Assembly: GCF_042678405.1 (NCBI RefSeq)
Contig: NZ_JBHTLI010000001.1
Location: 1,550,001 to 1,614,000, forward strand
Length of the DNA: 64,000 nt
Source: Salegentibacter_A chungangensis
Lineage (GTDB): Bacteria; Bacteroidota; Bacteroidia; Flavobacteriales; Flavobacteriaceae
Reading direction: 5' to 3'
This document shows positions 53,561 to 62,729 of this stretch, piece after piece. The notes under the pieces are model-generated. The model did not search any database. It saw nothing but the letters and a program-made list of their open reading frames with translations, and was not told the DNA's origin. The position numbers and the translations under genes are program-made. The first letter of the stretch is position 1. Every line of letters starts with the position of its first letter.

Positions 53561-54602
53561 AGAATTACTCCTAATTGTGATAAAGATATCGCTCACCGTA
53601 CTTTTTGTTCTATGGGGAAGCATTGCCTATAGCCTTTATTACCGGAGAAAAAGGGGAAAACAGCTGCAGGAAATTGAAATGACGTTTGCCAATATAGTTA
53701 GCAGATATCTTTACCCGGAACCAAACAAGCCTATAAATCTTATTGAAATTCAGCGTAAACTCAGGGCTGCCGGTATAAAACCCGGTAAAAAAAGCAATGT
53801 CCAGTTCCTTATATTTTTACTTATTAGGACGCAGAGAAATATCCTTGGAAAGAATCACCGCAAGCTCCAGGTGTTATATAAACAAATTCCGCCATTCAGA
53901 GCTTCTATAACTAAGTTACAGAAAAAGAGCTGGTATGCGAAGGCTAGCGGGATAAGGGAAATTTATGAAATGAATCAGGGCCAACACTTGCCGGAAATTT
54001 TTCCGCTGCGAAACCACCCGAATATCTACGTGAGAAGGGAGGCACAAATAGCTATGGTGGTATTTCTGGGTTGGGAAAGTTTAAGATTTCTTCCTTACCT
54101 GAAGAGAAATGTTACCTTGTGGCAACAGATAAAGATCGTTGAAAAGCTTTACGACCATTACAAAGAACCCAACCTCTTTTATTTACGTAAGTCTTATGGC
54201 GCCGAAAAAGATTTTGCCCGCCAACTGATCATTAGGATTATCAGGAAGTATGAGCTTATGAGTGAAATAGGTTATGTCCTGAAGCATCTTGATTCTGAAA
54301 ACCACGAAGTTAGGGAGGCTGCGATTTATTGTATTCAGAACTTCAGGCTTAATAACCCGGAAGTTGAGGTGATAAAAAACATTCTTCCAAAGATTCCGAA
54401 TACCTCACAAAAGCGACAATTACTTAATTATATTTCGGCCAATTCAGAGATCGACCTCATTTTCTATAAGAAACTGCTGCACGATTCCAACGATGTTATA
54501 AAACTTAAAACTGCCCAGATCTTATGGGAGAATGGTTACAAAGAGACTGTGCAGGAGTTCTATTATGAGCAATATTCAAAAACTCTTGAATATGCTGAAT
54601 GA
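53553..54602 (+). CDS. Membrane-anchored HEAT-repeat-like protein
   Basis: 349 aa. One N-terminal transmembrane helix (about residues 7-27) then a basic, all-helical cytoplasmic region. The part from about 130 to 340 has repeated helix pairs of the HEAT type (HPNIYVRREAQIAMVVFLG, DSENHEVREAAIYCIQNF, HDSNDVIKLKTAQILWENG). It likely scaffolds the receiver protein and the glycosyltransferase at the inner membrane; the role is inferred from the overlaps with both genes. Confidence 0.75.
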   Translation: MSEELLLIVIKISLTVLFVLWGSIAYSLYYRRKRGKQLQEIEMTFANIVSRYLYPEPNKPINLIEIQRKLRAAGIKPGKKSNVQFLIFLLIRTQRNILGKNHRKLQVLYKQIPPFRASITKLQKKSWYAKASGIREIYEMNQGQHLPEIFPLRNHPNIYVRREAQIAMVVFLGWESLRFLPYLKRNVTLWQQIKIVEKLYDHYKEPNLFYLRKSYGAEKDFARQLIIRIIRKYELMSEIGYVLKHLDSENHEVREAAIYCIQNFRLNNPEVEVIKNILPKIPNTSQKRQLLNYISANSEIDLIFYKKLLHDSNDVIKLKTAQILWENGYKETVQEFYYEQYSKTLEYAE

Positions 54603-56043
54603 TTGGGATCCAGGTATTTTGGTCGATTTTGTGTTCTGGGCATTAAACTTCGGTTTTTTTGTCTACGGGCTCTTATTGATAAGTTTCTATTTTACCGGAA
54701 TCTTTCTTGCAAAACGCGCTGCCGACCGCAATAAAAAAAGGTCTGATTTTCTGCAGGTGAGTGATATTGTGAGTGCTACAGATATTCCTTCGGTGACCCT
54801 TATTGCACCTGCATATAATGAAGGCCTTACCATTATTGAGAATGTAAAGTCCTTGTTGTCTATCCAGTATCCTTATTATGATCTGATCGTTGTAAATGAC
54901 GGGAGTAAAGATGATATGCTGGAAAAACTTATCAGGGAATTTGAACTGGAGCCGGGAGATGCCACTTTTATTACGCAGCCCATTCCTACGGCATCGGTAA
55001 ACTATATTTATAAAAGCCGGAATAAAAAATATGCTCACCTTACCGTTCTTGACAAGAACAATGGCGGGAGGGCAGATGCCATTAATGCCGGGGTGAATTT
55101 TTCAAGTACCGAACTGGTGGTGTGTACCGATGCCGATTGTATCATAGAACAGGATGCTTTACTAAAAATGGTACGCCCGTACCTGGAGGAGAATGACAAG
55201 GAAATTGTTGCCTGTGGAGGTGGAATAGGGATTGCAAACGATTCATTGATCCGGGACGGGATCCTGAAAGAATTGAGGCTGCCTAAAAAACTGGTGCCTA
55301 CCATTCAGGTCGTGGAATATATGCGGGCTTTTCTCTTGGGAAGAATGGCCTGGAGCGAAGTAAACGGGCTTTTGCTCGTGTCAGGCGCATTTGGGATGTA
55401 TCCCAGGAAACGAATGATCGAGGTTGGGGGATTTGATGCGAAGACGGTAGGAGAGGACCTGGAGCTTTGTATAAGGCTTAGAATGCATATGGAAGAACAG
55501 AAACTTCCGTATAAAGTGGTGTACCTGCCGGAAACGCTGTGCTGGACCGAAGCCCCTTCAGATTATGGTATATTTATCAAGCAGCGGGATCGCTGGGCCC
55601 GCGGGTTATGGGAAACACTTAGCTCCCACAGAAAGGTTTTTCTGAATCCTAAATACCGGTATATGGGCTTTATTTATTTCCCTTACTGGCTGATATTCGA
55701 ATTTGGAGCACCTATTGTGGAATTTGCCGGCCTTGTAGCTATTATTGTTTTCACGATCCTGGGATTGATCAATTGGTCTACCGCCATCCTGTTATTTACT
55801 TTTGTGTACCTGCTTGGTTGTATCTTCTCTACCGCAGCTATCTTTATGTATGTGAAGAGATTTAATGATTATACCCAGCCCAAACAGATAGTGGAACTTT
55901 TGCTCGCAGCATACCTTGAGCCTTTCCTTTTTCATCCGGTTTTAGTGTACGGACAAATAAAAGGATACTGGAAAATGCTCTTCGGAATAAAATCGGGTTG
56001 GGGTGATATGACGCGTAAAGGTTTTAATGTTTCCGATAACTAG
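54565..56043 (+). CDS. Processive family 2 glycosyltransferase (polysaccharide synthase)
   Basis: 492 aa with one or two N-terminal helices, a cytoplasmic GT-A domain and three or more C-terminal helices. The full processive set is seen: Asp112 (VVNDGS), DAD (189-191 in CTDADC), the ED of GEDLEL (Asp298) and QRDRW (340-344), as in PgaC, BcsA and hyaluronan synthases. It should make and extrude a beta-linked polymer; the sugar is unknown. The start overlaps the HEAT gene. ATG 54565 is used; ATG 54592 is equally possible. Stop codons overlap with the convergent YaiO gene. Confidence 0.9.
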   Translation: MSNIQKLLNMLNDWDPGILVDFVFWALNFGFFVYGLLLISFYFTGIFLAKRAADRNKKRSDFLQVSDIVSATDIPSVTLIAPAYNEGLTIIENVKSLLSIQYPYYDLIVVNDGSKDDMLEKLIREFELEPGDATFITQPIPTASVNYIYKSRNKKYAHLTVLDKNNGGRADAINAGVNFSSTELVVCTDADCIIEQDALLKMVRPYLEENDKEIVACGGGIGIANDSLIRDGILKELRLPKKLVPTIQVVEYMRAFLLGRMAWSEVNGLLLVSGAFGMYPRKRMIEVGGFDAKTVGEDLELCIRLRMHMEEQKLPYKVVYLPETLCWTEAPSDYGIFIKQRDRWARGLWETLSSHRKVFLNPKYRYMGFIYFPYWLIFEFGAPIVEFAGLVAIIVFTILGLINWSTAILLFTFVYLLGCIFSTAAIFMYVKRFNDYTQPKQIVELLLAAYLEPFLFHPVLVYGQIKGYWKMLFGIKSGWGDMTRKGFNVSDN

Positions 56044-57284
56044 AACCGAAAATGATAAGCAATATTGGCAATAAACTGATTTCCTTTCAGGTCTGAATTG
56101 ATGTCCTCAAAGAGATAACCGCCGGTTAGCTGTATCACGTGATGCACCCCTAGTGTATGATTGATCCCAGCATTGATGTAATATACATTAAGGTCGGGCC
56201 TGTTCTGTACCTGGGTGAAAATAGTACGTTCGTCAGGTGAAATTCCGCTACCCAGCCTTGTGAAGAGGTAATTATCTGCAGTGCTTAAATAATAACGAAC
56301 ATTAAACTGGTAGTTCTGCACCAGTTCATCTTTACGTTCAGGCCCCAGGAAAGACCTAAGGTTAAGGTAGAAGTTCCCGGTGTATAAGCTAAGACCGAGT
56401 ATCCCGGTAAAGAAATCCTTGTCAGAAAAATGCAGTAGCCGTCCTCCGGCTTCGGCTTCCAGGGCTTTGGCAAAATTGTAATAAACAGAAGCGCTTCCTC
56501 TGAAATCGGGAAAGATGCTCCCGTCTGAAACTCCGGCATTCAGATAGGCATAAAGCCGGTCGTTAAAAACCGGATATGCCTCAAGCTCATAGAGGCTCCC
56601 GCTGTCATAAGACCTGTCGGTGTAGTTCACCCTTCCCAATACCACTGTGCGGTTAAAACTATGCTTATATTCTGCGCTTATGCTGTGCCAGGGGTCATTC
56701 CTGCTGTACTCATCGCTAAAATAAAGGTACTGGTAAATAACACCAATTTCATCCTTAATGGTTCGTTTTAAGATCGTTTGAAGTAAATATTTATCTTCGG
56801 AAGAAACCTGCTTCATCTCCAGAGTTTTTAAGGCAAGTGCTCTTGCCTGTTCCTTCTTTCCGGATTTAAACAATAAGTCCGACTTTAATGCCTGTAAATG
56901 AGCGTCACGGGGATAAACCCTGGAAGCGGAATGTAAGAACTCCATTGTTTCATCTCCCTTTTCATACGAGATTTGCCTGTAAACAAGCTTCAAAACCCCG
57001 GGATATTCCGGCGCATTCTCCATCAGGTATAATAACTCTTTCTCCGCCCGATCATAATTTTTTAAAGCCCAGTAATTCCTAATCTGCAGAACCCTGATAT
57101 CGTGGTATCCCGGTGCCAGCTCGAGGCCTTTTTGAGTATAATTAATGGCTTTATTAAATTCCCCATTTCGATAAAGATCTACTGCTTCCTCATAGATTTC
57201 ATCGGTATTGGTCTCTTCAATTACCTGTGCTGATAAAGGGTTTAGCTGAAATGCCAAAAGAAATAGCAGGGGGTAAAATCTCAT
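56040..57284 (-). CDS. YaiO-type TPR/outer-membrane beta-barrel protein
   Basis: 414 aa. Signal peptide (about 20 residues, ending LSAQ), TPR helices to about residue 175 (EAVDLYRNGEFNKAINYTQKG), then an outer-membrane barrel of about 12 strands ending in the aromatic YHFRF. This periplasmic-TPR plus barrel layout is that of polysaccharide exporters such as PgaA and BcsC, and E. coli yaiO also lies near a GT2 gene (yaiP). It is convergent with the synthase, with a four-base overlap at the stops, and has its own promoter. Confidence 0.85.
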   Translation of the reverse strand: MRFYPLLFLLAFQLNPLSAQVIEETNTDEIYEEAVDLYRNGEFNKAINYTQKGLELAPGYHDIRVLQIRNYWALKNYDRAEKELLYLMENAPEYPGVLKLVYRQISYEKGDETMEFLHSASRVYPRDAHLQALKSDLLFKSGKKEQARALALKTLEMKQVSSEDKYLLQTILKRTIKDEIGVIYQYLYFSDEYSRNDPWHSISAEYKHSFNRTVVLGRVNYTDRSYDSGSLYELEAYPVFNDRLYAYLNAGVSDGSIFPDFRGSASVYYNFAKALEAEAGGRLLHFSDKDFFTGILGLSLYTGNFYLNLRSFLGPERKDELVQNYQFNVRYYLSTADNYLFTRLGSGISPDERTIFTQVQNRPDLNVYYINAGINHTLGVHHVIQLTGGYLFEDINSDLKGNQFIANIAYHFRF

Positions 57285-57304
57285 AACGGGGCTTTAAGTT
57301 TCAC

Positions 57305-57312
57305 CAAATTTA
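57305..57312 (-). promoter_or_regulatory. -7 promoter element of the YaiO-type gene
   Basis: On the minus strand this reads TAAATTTG, an exact TAnnTTTG match, 20 bp before the start codon. Confidence 0.55.
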
Positions 57313-57488
57313 AACGAATAAATAAAGAAGCCGGAAATAAGCATAAAATTTTTGAACTGGGCGATTGCAGTTTATTTTGTAATTTCAGGTCCTTTAAAGG
57401 AGAATTAAAGCTGGTTTTCTAAAATGTGTGGTTTAGTGGAAAAGTGAAATGGGGAGAAAACCGGACTATTGACTATTCGATTTAACCT

Positions 57489-59120
57489 ATGAAATTAAAA
57501 CTTTTCCTGAGCCTGCTTCTTATTTTTATTGTTATGAACCTCGGTCTTGGCAGTTGGGGTCTTACCGAAAGCAGTGAAGCACGTTACGCCGAGATTGGCC
57601 GCGAAATGATAGTGACTGGAGACTATCTTAATCCGCAGCTGTTAGGGATCCAGCATTTTCATAAACCACCGGTAACCTATTATTTGGCGGCTTTAGGCTA
57701 CAAGATTTTTGGGCTTAACGAATACGGGGCACGATTTTTTCTCGCCATTGCGCTCGTTTTACAACTATTCTTTATTTATAAAATAGGGGAATCCGTTTTC
57801 AGAGACTCTAAAAGGGCCTTTGCCGGGATGCTTATCTATTTTTCATTTCCCATAAGCCTTATCGCTACACATAACCTGACCACCGATGCCTTTTTAACCA
57901 CTTTTATCCTGTGGGCCGTATATTTCTGGCTGAAGAAAAAGGAAGGCAAATCCTTATGGTATCACCATGGCTTTTATGCATTGCTGGGGGTCGCCTTTCT
58001 TACCAAGGGGCCTGTGATCCTGCTGCCAACTTTAGTTTTTATTATCTGCTGGAAGTTAATCCGTAAAGAAAAGTTCCAATTTAACAGGCATCATTTTCTG
58101 GGGATGCTGTTGTGTCTGGGAATTTCGGCTTCCTGGTTTGTCGCCGTTATCGCCAGCCATCCGGAATTGTGGGATTATTTCATTCAGGACCAGATCATAA
58201 AACGCAGCGTAGATGCCGAAAAATTCAAGAGGGTAGAGCCTTTCTGGTATTATCTTCTATTGGCTCCTTTGGTTGGAGTACCGTGGTTGCCATTTATCAT
58301 CGCCGGTGGCATCAAGAAAAGGAGGAACTTTTTTCGTCCTAGGTCTGCTGAACTTGCACTTTTGCTATGTATCGGGATATTATTCCTGATATTCTCTCTT
58401 TTTTCCTCGAAGCTTATCCTGTATATACTTCCTATATTTCCGTTCATTGCCATCCTGGGAGGTAGTATGTTTTATGCACTTCCACCTAAAATGCTGAAGA
58501 TCTTTTCGGGAATATACCTTGCACTTGTCCTGATTCTGGCGGCTGGACTTATCTATCTTATGCTTACGCCTGAATTTGATATTAAGCTCGTTTTTTCTGT
58601 ATTGGTGCTGGTGTTTCTGGGAATTACCGTATTCCTTAGCCTGAAGTTCTTAAGAGAAAATCACAGGATGAAGTTGCTTTCTCTTGGCTTTATCTTCAGC
58701 GTGGGTCTTATTTTTACGTATCACCTTTTTGCGGCGCAAAACCCGTTACCTATTAATTCTGTCAAGGGTGTTGCAGCATTCATTCAGAAAGAAAAACCGG
58801 AGAGCTCAAGAAACCGTGTGATCGTTTACGATTACCTTTTGCCTTCGTTATCTTTTTATCTGAACAAAGAAATACTAACCGTTCACGATGATAATTTCAA
58901 TACCAAAAGGGAGGTGAGATTTGAGCAAAATGATGCTTTTAGGGAAAATTTCATCAACCTTAACCATCCCGGCGATGCTAAAAGATTCGACCACATAATG
59001 TCCGAAAGGAATAATGTGATGGTCAAGAGGAAAAAGACGGTTTTGCCCGATTCCCTGCAATACCTGCTTAAAAACTTTAAGCGCGTTGAGCATATAGGGA
59101 AATGGGAAGTCTATTATTAG
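57489..59120 (+). CDS. Family 39 glycosyltransferase, ArnT-like
   Basis: 543-aa polytopic transferase that uses a polyprenyl-phosphate sugar donor. The N-terminal periplasmic loop has the family signature: LTESSEARYAEIGREM with the catalytic acidic residues, then HFHKPPVTYY. Eleven or so helices follow, and a soluble C-terminal domain (from about residue 410). It may add sugars to lipid A, protein or the nearby polymer. The 204-bp gap upstream has no clear promoter. Confidence 0.9.
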   Translation: MKLKLFLSLLLIFIVMNLGLGSWGLTESSEARYAEIGREMIVTGDYLNPQLLGIQHFHKPPVTYYLAALGYKIFGLNEYGARFFLAIALVLQLFFIYKIGESVFRDSKRAFAGMLIYFSFPISLIATHNLTTDAFLTTFILWAVYFWLKKKEGKSLWYHHGFYALLGVAFLTKGPVILLPTLVFIICWKLIRKEKFQFNRHHFLGMLLCLGISASWFVAVIASHPELWDYFIQDQIIKRSVDAEKFKRVEPFWYYLLLAPLVGVPWLPFIIAGGIKKRRNFFRPRSAELALLLCIGILFLIFSLFSSKLILYILPIFPFIAILGGSMFYALPPKMLKIFSGIYLALVLILAAGLIYLMLTPEFDIKLVFSVLVLVFLGITVFLSLKFLRENHRMKLLSLGFIFSVGLIFTYHLFAAQNPLPINSVKGVAAFIQKEKPESSRNRVIVYDYLLPSLSFYLNKEILTVHDDNFNTKREVRFEQNDAFRENFINLNHPGDAKRFDHIMSERNNVMVKRKKTVLPDSLQYLLKNFKRVEHIGKWEVYY

Positions 59121-59125
59121 AATTC

Positions 59126-59842
59126 CTATTTCTTCAGGCGTTTATGTAATTTAATGATTCTTGGAGAGGAGATGAACCATAGCAGGAACCCGCTAAAGAC
59201 TGTAATAAGCCCCAATAAGGAGAAGGCTCTTAACAGAAGATTATTGAAGTCATCACGCCCCTCGTAATCCATAGTATGGGTCATCCAAAGAAAATCGAAC
59301 CAGCGCCAGTCACGGTGTCTCAGAGTTTGGAATTCCCCGTTTTTAGCCGCAACGTAAGCCTTTATGTTCTGAGAATTGTCATAGGAGATTACATAGGCCG
59401 GCAGGGGCCCACTTCTGTATTCGTGGTGTTTACCGGTATTGTTTATTTTCTCTATGCCTTTAACATTAAGATCTTCTCTCATGATGCGCCCAGCAATTTT
59501 AAGGGCATCATCCTTAGAAATCTCTTCTTTTACGGCACCGGTTTTTGCATTGATAAGCAGGTTGGAGTTTACCCAGTAATAAGGTTTTCCGGCAATCTCC
59601 TTTAACTGAAGGGATTCTATTTCAAGGCCTGGCCTAAGTTGGTCCGGGCTTTTAAGGTCCTGAAAGACCGGACTCTTAATTTCGGTTTTTCGCAAATGAT
59701 CCCCGTGAATCTCATCAATATCTGTCCAGCTGAAGTAAAGTCCGCTTATGGTCCACATTAGGAATTGAATACCTATAAAAATTCCCAGGTAACGGTGGGT
59801 CTGTCTTATCTTTTTTGCAGTTTTACGCTTTACTACAGCCAT
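59126..59842 (-). CDS. PepSY-domain membrane protein
   Basis: 238 aa with an N-terminal helix (KIRQTHRYLGIFIGIQFLMW, about residues 10-33), a periplasmic region containing PepSY-like segments (KDDALKIAGRIM, PAYVISYDN) and a C-terminal helix (about 205-228). The RxxHRYLG start is like siderophore-associated PepSY/iron-regulated membrane proteins, but it is shorter than the four-helix family. Downstream of the long hairpin at 59977; probably monocistronic. Confidence 0.75.
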   Translation of the reverse strand: MAVVKRKTAKKIRQTHRYLGIFIGIQFLMWTISGLYFSWTDIDEIHGDHLRKTEIKSPVFQDLKSPDQLRPGLEIESLQLKEIAGKPYYWVNSNLLINAKTGAVKEEISKDDALKIAGRIMREDLNVKGIEKINNTGKHHEYRSGPLPAYVISYDNSQNIKAYVAAKNGEFQTLRHRDWRWFDFLWMTHTMDYEGRDDFNNLLLRAFSLLGLITVFSGFLLWFISSPRIIKLHKRLKK

Positions 59843-59976
59843 TTGTGAAATTGGAAGGTTTTAAGTTTAAAATGCAATAATAGTGTATTTTTTTATTCGA
59901 TATTTCAGTAATTCCGGAGATATTCAGAAAAGACTGCTGTTTTCTAAAATATCCAAGGACTTTGGAATTGATCAAA

Positions 59977-60013
59977 GGCATCTATACTTCAGGAGATCTG
60001 AAGTATGGATGCC
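59977..60013. repeat. Long near-perfect hairpin without T-run
   Basis: GGCATCTATACTTCAG (59977-59992) and CTGAAGTATGGATGCC (59998-60013) form a 16-bp stem with one T-G pair around the loop GAGAT. It lies 21 bp past the nadB stop. The minus-strand side is followed by TTTGATC rather than a T-run. It could protect or end the nadAB message, or be a dispersed palindromic repeat. Confidence 0.6.
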
Positions 60014-60034
60014 GGTTTAAGAATTTTGTATTGA

Positions 60035-61588
60035 TTATAATTTTATCCCTTGTAGTAACTGGGGTTTCAACTTTTTCCGGGATTTTTCAATCAGGGAGTG
60101 TTCAATAACCAATATCGCTGCAAATACCATATTTCTCACCTCATAAAAATTCGAGGAGCAATCGGTAGATTTCGAAATTCTGTGCAGCTGACTTCTTATA
60201 TCCTGAAGCTGTTGCCAGGCTTTTTCTTTTTCAGCGATGCCTGACTGATAGACCATCTCATAACTCATTAGATTCACTAGTTGATGCTTAAAGGACCGTA
60301 GAAGAAGGCTATCCTCAGGAAGCTTTATTTTGTGATCAGTATTATTCTGGGCTTCGGGAATAGAGGTTATCCGGTCTATACGGGGAGTGAGATATTCTGA
60401 TGCCTGGTGAGAGAATACAAGTGCTTCCAGCAGTGAGTTAGAAGCAAGACGGTTGGAGCCGTGAAGTCCCGTACAGGCACATTCTCCTGAGGCGAAGAGG
60501 TTGGGAATTGAGGTCCTTGCAAATTTGTCCGTTTTGATACCTCCGCATTGGTAATGTGCTGCCGGGGTTACCGGGATAAGTCCCGTTTGCAGATTTATGC
60601 CTTGTAGGTTGCAATAGGATACAATGGTAGGGAACTCTTGGGAAAACTTTTTATGATCCAGATGCCTGCAATCCAAAAATACACAATCTTCTCCCGACTC
60701 TTTTAGTTCAGAAAGAATAGCTGCTGAAATGATATCCCGGGTTGCCAGTTCGCCACGACTGTCATATTCAAATAAGAATCTTTTTCCCTGCCGGTTTACC
60801 AGGTAAGCACCAAAGCCTCTTACAGCTTCCGAAATTAGAAAAAGCCTGTTAGGACCATTCTGATAAAAAGCTGTAGGGTGAAATTGAATGTAATTCATAT
60901 TTATAACCCGCGCTCCGGCCCTGTAGGCCATTGCCACACCATCGGCAGTGGCCACAGAAGGATTGGTGGTATTTCGAAATATTTTTCCGCTTCCCCCGGT
61001 GGCCAGCATAGTAACTTTAGACCTGATCTTTATTTTTTCACCGGTTTTAAGTTCAAGGACTTCAGCACCTATACATACCGGCCCGTGGAGATTATCTTTG
61101 AGCAAAAGATCTGTTACAAAATGATGGGATTCTATCCTGATGTTGGGATACTCTGCTATTTTCGTCAGGAGCGTTTGTTCCAGTTCCCGACCGGTAAAAT
61201 CCTGCCGGTGAACTATTCTTTTTTGGGAATGACCGCCTTCAAGGCCAAGATTCAGGCTCCCATCTGCAGAGGTATCAAATTTTCCGCCCCATTTTATAAG
61301 TTCTTGTAGTCGGTCCGGAGCCTGGGAAACCACCATTTCAACTATTTTAGGATTACATAAACCTTTTCCGGCTTTCAGGGTGTCCTGGTAATGCTTTTGA
61401 AAACTGTCATTCACCTTATCGGAAACCACGGCAATACCGCCTTGTGCCCTGAAGGTACTCCCTGCTTCGTTATTACTTTTTGTAAGAATATCTATATGGA
61501 GATCAGCACGTTTTTCTGCTATCTTTAAAGCGAATGAAAGTCCGGCAATTCCTGATCCTATAATCAGAACATCAGTTTTTTTCTTCAT
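60035..61588 (-). CDS. nadB: L-aspartate oxidase
   Basis: 517-aa FAD enzyme making iminoaspartate for quinolinate, the first step of de novo NAD synthesis. FAD motif IIGSGIAGLSFAL near the N-terminus, then GGIAV, the active-site HPTAFYQNG and ECACTGLHGSNRLASNSLLEAL blocks typical of NadB/SdhA flavoproteins. ATG at 61588 is used, one base after the nadA stop; an upstream in-frame TTG would lie inside nadA. Confidence 0.95.
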   Translation of the reverse strand: MKKKTDVLIIGSGIAGLSFALKIAEKRADLHIDILTKSNNEAGSTFRAQGGIAVVSDKVNDSFQKHYQDTLKAGKGLCNPKIVEMVVSQAPDRLQELIKWGGKFDTSADGSLNLGLEGGHSQKRIVHRQDFTGRELEQTLLTKIAEYPNIRIESHHFVTDLLLKDNLHGPVCIGAEVLELKTGEKIKIRSKVTMLATGGSGKIFRNTTNPSVATADGVAMAYRAGARVINMNYIQFHPTAFYQNGPNRLFLISEAVRGFGAYLVNRQGKRFLFEYDSRGELATRDIISAAILSELKESGEDCVFLDCRHLDHKKFSQEFPTIVSYCNLQGINLQTGLIPVTPAAHYQCGGIKTDKFARTSIPNLFASGECACTGLHGSNRLASNSLLEALVFSHQASEYLTPRIDRITSIPEAQNNTDHKIKLPEDSLLLRSFKHQLVNLMSYEMVYQSGIAEKEKAWQQLQDIRSQLHRISKSTDCSSNFYEVRNMVFAAILVIEHSLIEKSRKKLKPQLLQGIKL

Positions 61589-61589
61589 T

Positions 61590-62570
61590 TTATTTAGATA
61601 GTGCAAGCATACGGTCTATGGGACCTCTTGCTTTTTTAATCAGTGTTTCTTTTAGGCGAATTTCAGGAGTTTCCTCATTAAGACAGGAATAAAGTTTTTC
61701 GAGGCTGTTCATCTTCATATAAGCGCATTCACTGCAGGCACAGCTGTTATTCTCTTTTGCAGGAGCCGGGATAAGTGTTTTATGCGGCAAATGAGTTTGC
61801 ATTTCATAAAGTATACCTGCTTCGGTTGCCACAATAAAGGTCTTGTGATCGCTTTTGGTCACGTGGTCTAGCATCCCTGAGGTAGAGCCTATATAGCTTG
61901 CTATTTTTAGAATATGACTTTCTGACTCAGGGTGGGCGATAATTTTTGCCGAAGGATATTTTTTGTGCAGGGCCAGTAGCTTATCTATAGAGAAAGCTTC
62001 GTGTACCAGGCAGGCACCGTCCCATAAAAGCATATCTCTTCCTGTCTTTTCTACCAGGTATTTTCCCAGGTTTCGGTCGGGAGCAAAGATGATGGGGATA
62101 TCTTCCGGGATCGATCTGATTATCTTTTCTGCATTAGAAGAGGTACATACTATATCGCTCATAGCTTTTATCTCTGCGGAACAGTTTATATAGGTCACCA
62201 CTATATGCCCGGGATGATCCTCCACGAACTTTTTAAATGCTGCGGGTTCACAGCTTTCGGCCAGTGAACATCCTGCTTTAAGATCGGGGAGGAGTACTTT
62301 TTTAGATGGATTGAGGATCTTTGCTGTTTCAGCCATAAAATGGACCCCGGCAAATACAATAATATCGGCATCGCTTTGGGCCGCTTTTTTTGCCAGTTCG
62401 AGACTATCTCCCACAAAATCTGCTACCTGCTTTATCTCCGGCACCTGATAATAATGGGCCAGGATTACTGCGTTTTTTGTTTCCTTTAATTTTTTTACTT
62501 CATTTTGAAGAGATCGGTTTTCTGAAGAAACACGATCAAAATGAATAGCAGGGAAGTTTTTATCGTTCAT
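61590..62570 (-). CDS. nadA: Quinolinate synthase
   Basis: 326-aa [4Fe-4S] enzyme that condenses iminoaspartate with dihydroxyacetone phosphate. Motifs are VILAHYYQVPEIK, the three cluster Cys in KAGCSLAES, DIVCTSSNA and CACSECAYM, and HPE. The cluster is oxygen-labile. ATG 62570 gives the normal start; the GTG 15 codons upstream lies at the predicted promoter. Operon nadA-nadB, with operator C and a -7 box upstream. Confidence 0.95.
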   Translation of the reverse strand: MNDKNFPAIHFDRVSSENRSLQNEVKKLKETKNAVILAHYYQVPEIKQVADFVGDSLELAKKAAQSDADIIVFAGVHFMAETAKILNPSKKVLLPDLKAGCSLAESCEPAAFKKFVEDHPGHIVVTYINCSAEIKAMSDIVCTSSNAEKIIRSIPEDIPIIFAPDRNLGKYLVEKTGRDMLLWDGACLVHEAFSIDKLLALHKKYPSAKIIAHPESESHILKIASYIGSTSGMLDHVTKSDHKTFIVATEAGILYEMQTHLPHKTLIPAPAKENNSCACSECAYMKMNSLEKLYSCLNEETPEIRLKETLIKKARGPIDRMLALSK

Positions 62571-62614
62571 ATTGCCTTTCAGGTCTTTTAAATAGAGGGT
62601 TAATTGAGCCTCCA

Positions 62615-62622
62615 CAAAATTA
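62615..62622 (-). promoter_or_regulatory. nadA -7 promoter element
   Basis: On the minus strand this reads TAATTTTG, an exact TAnnTTTG box about 45 bp before the nadA ATG. Confidence 0.6.
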
Positions 62623-62642
62623 AAGGCTATGATTTCCCTATT

Positions 62643-62660
62643 TTATGACCTCGGTCATTT
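62643..62660. promoter_or_regulatory. Operator C: Crp/Fnr-type palindrome upstream of nadA
   Basis: Core ATGAC-CTCG-GTCAT (62645-62658), the same half-sites as operators A and B, with its centre again exactly 33 bp from the centre of the -7 box. Confidence 0.7.
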
Positions 62661-62675
62661 TTCGAGGGATATGGA

Positions 62676-62708
62676 AATAAAAAAAGCGATTCTTCTGAAT
62701 CGCTTTTT
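62676..62708 (-). terminator. Terminator of the small efflux cluster
   Basis: A 12-bp perfect stem (AAAAAGCGATTC at 62681-62692 with its complement at 62697-62708), TTCT loop, with a T-rich run on the minus strand to 62676. It insulates nadA from the genes upstream. Confidence 0.85.
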
Positions 62709-62729
62709 AAATACGGTAACTATATTATA

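Noticed and set aside
53198..59120. Lipopolysaccharide O-antigen or capsule cluster
   Set aside because: No Wzx, Wzy, Wzc or nucleotide-sugar genes are present; the processive GT2 with a TPR-barrel protein fits a synthase-dependent polymer better.
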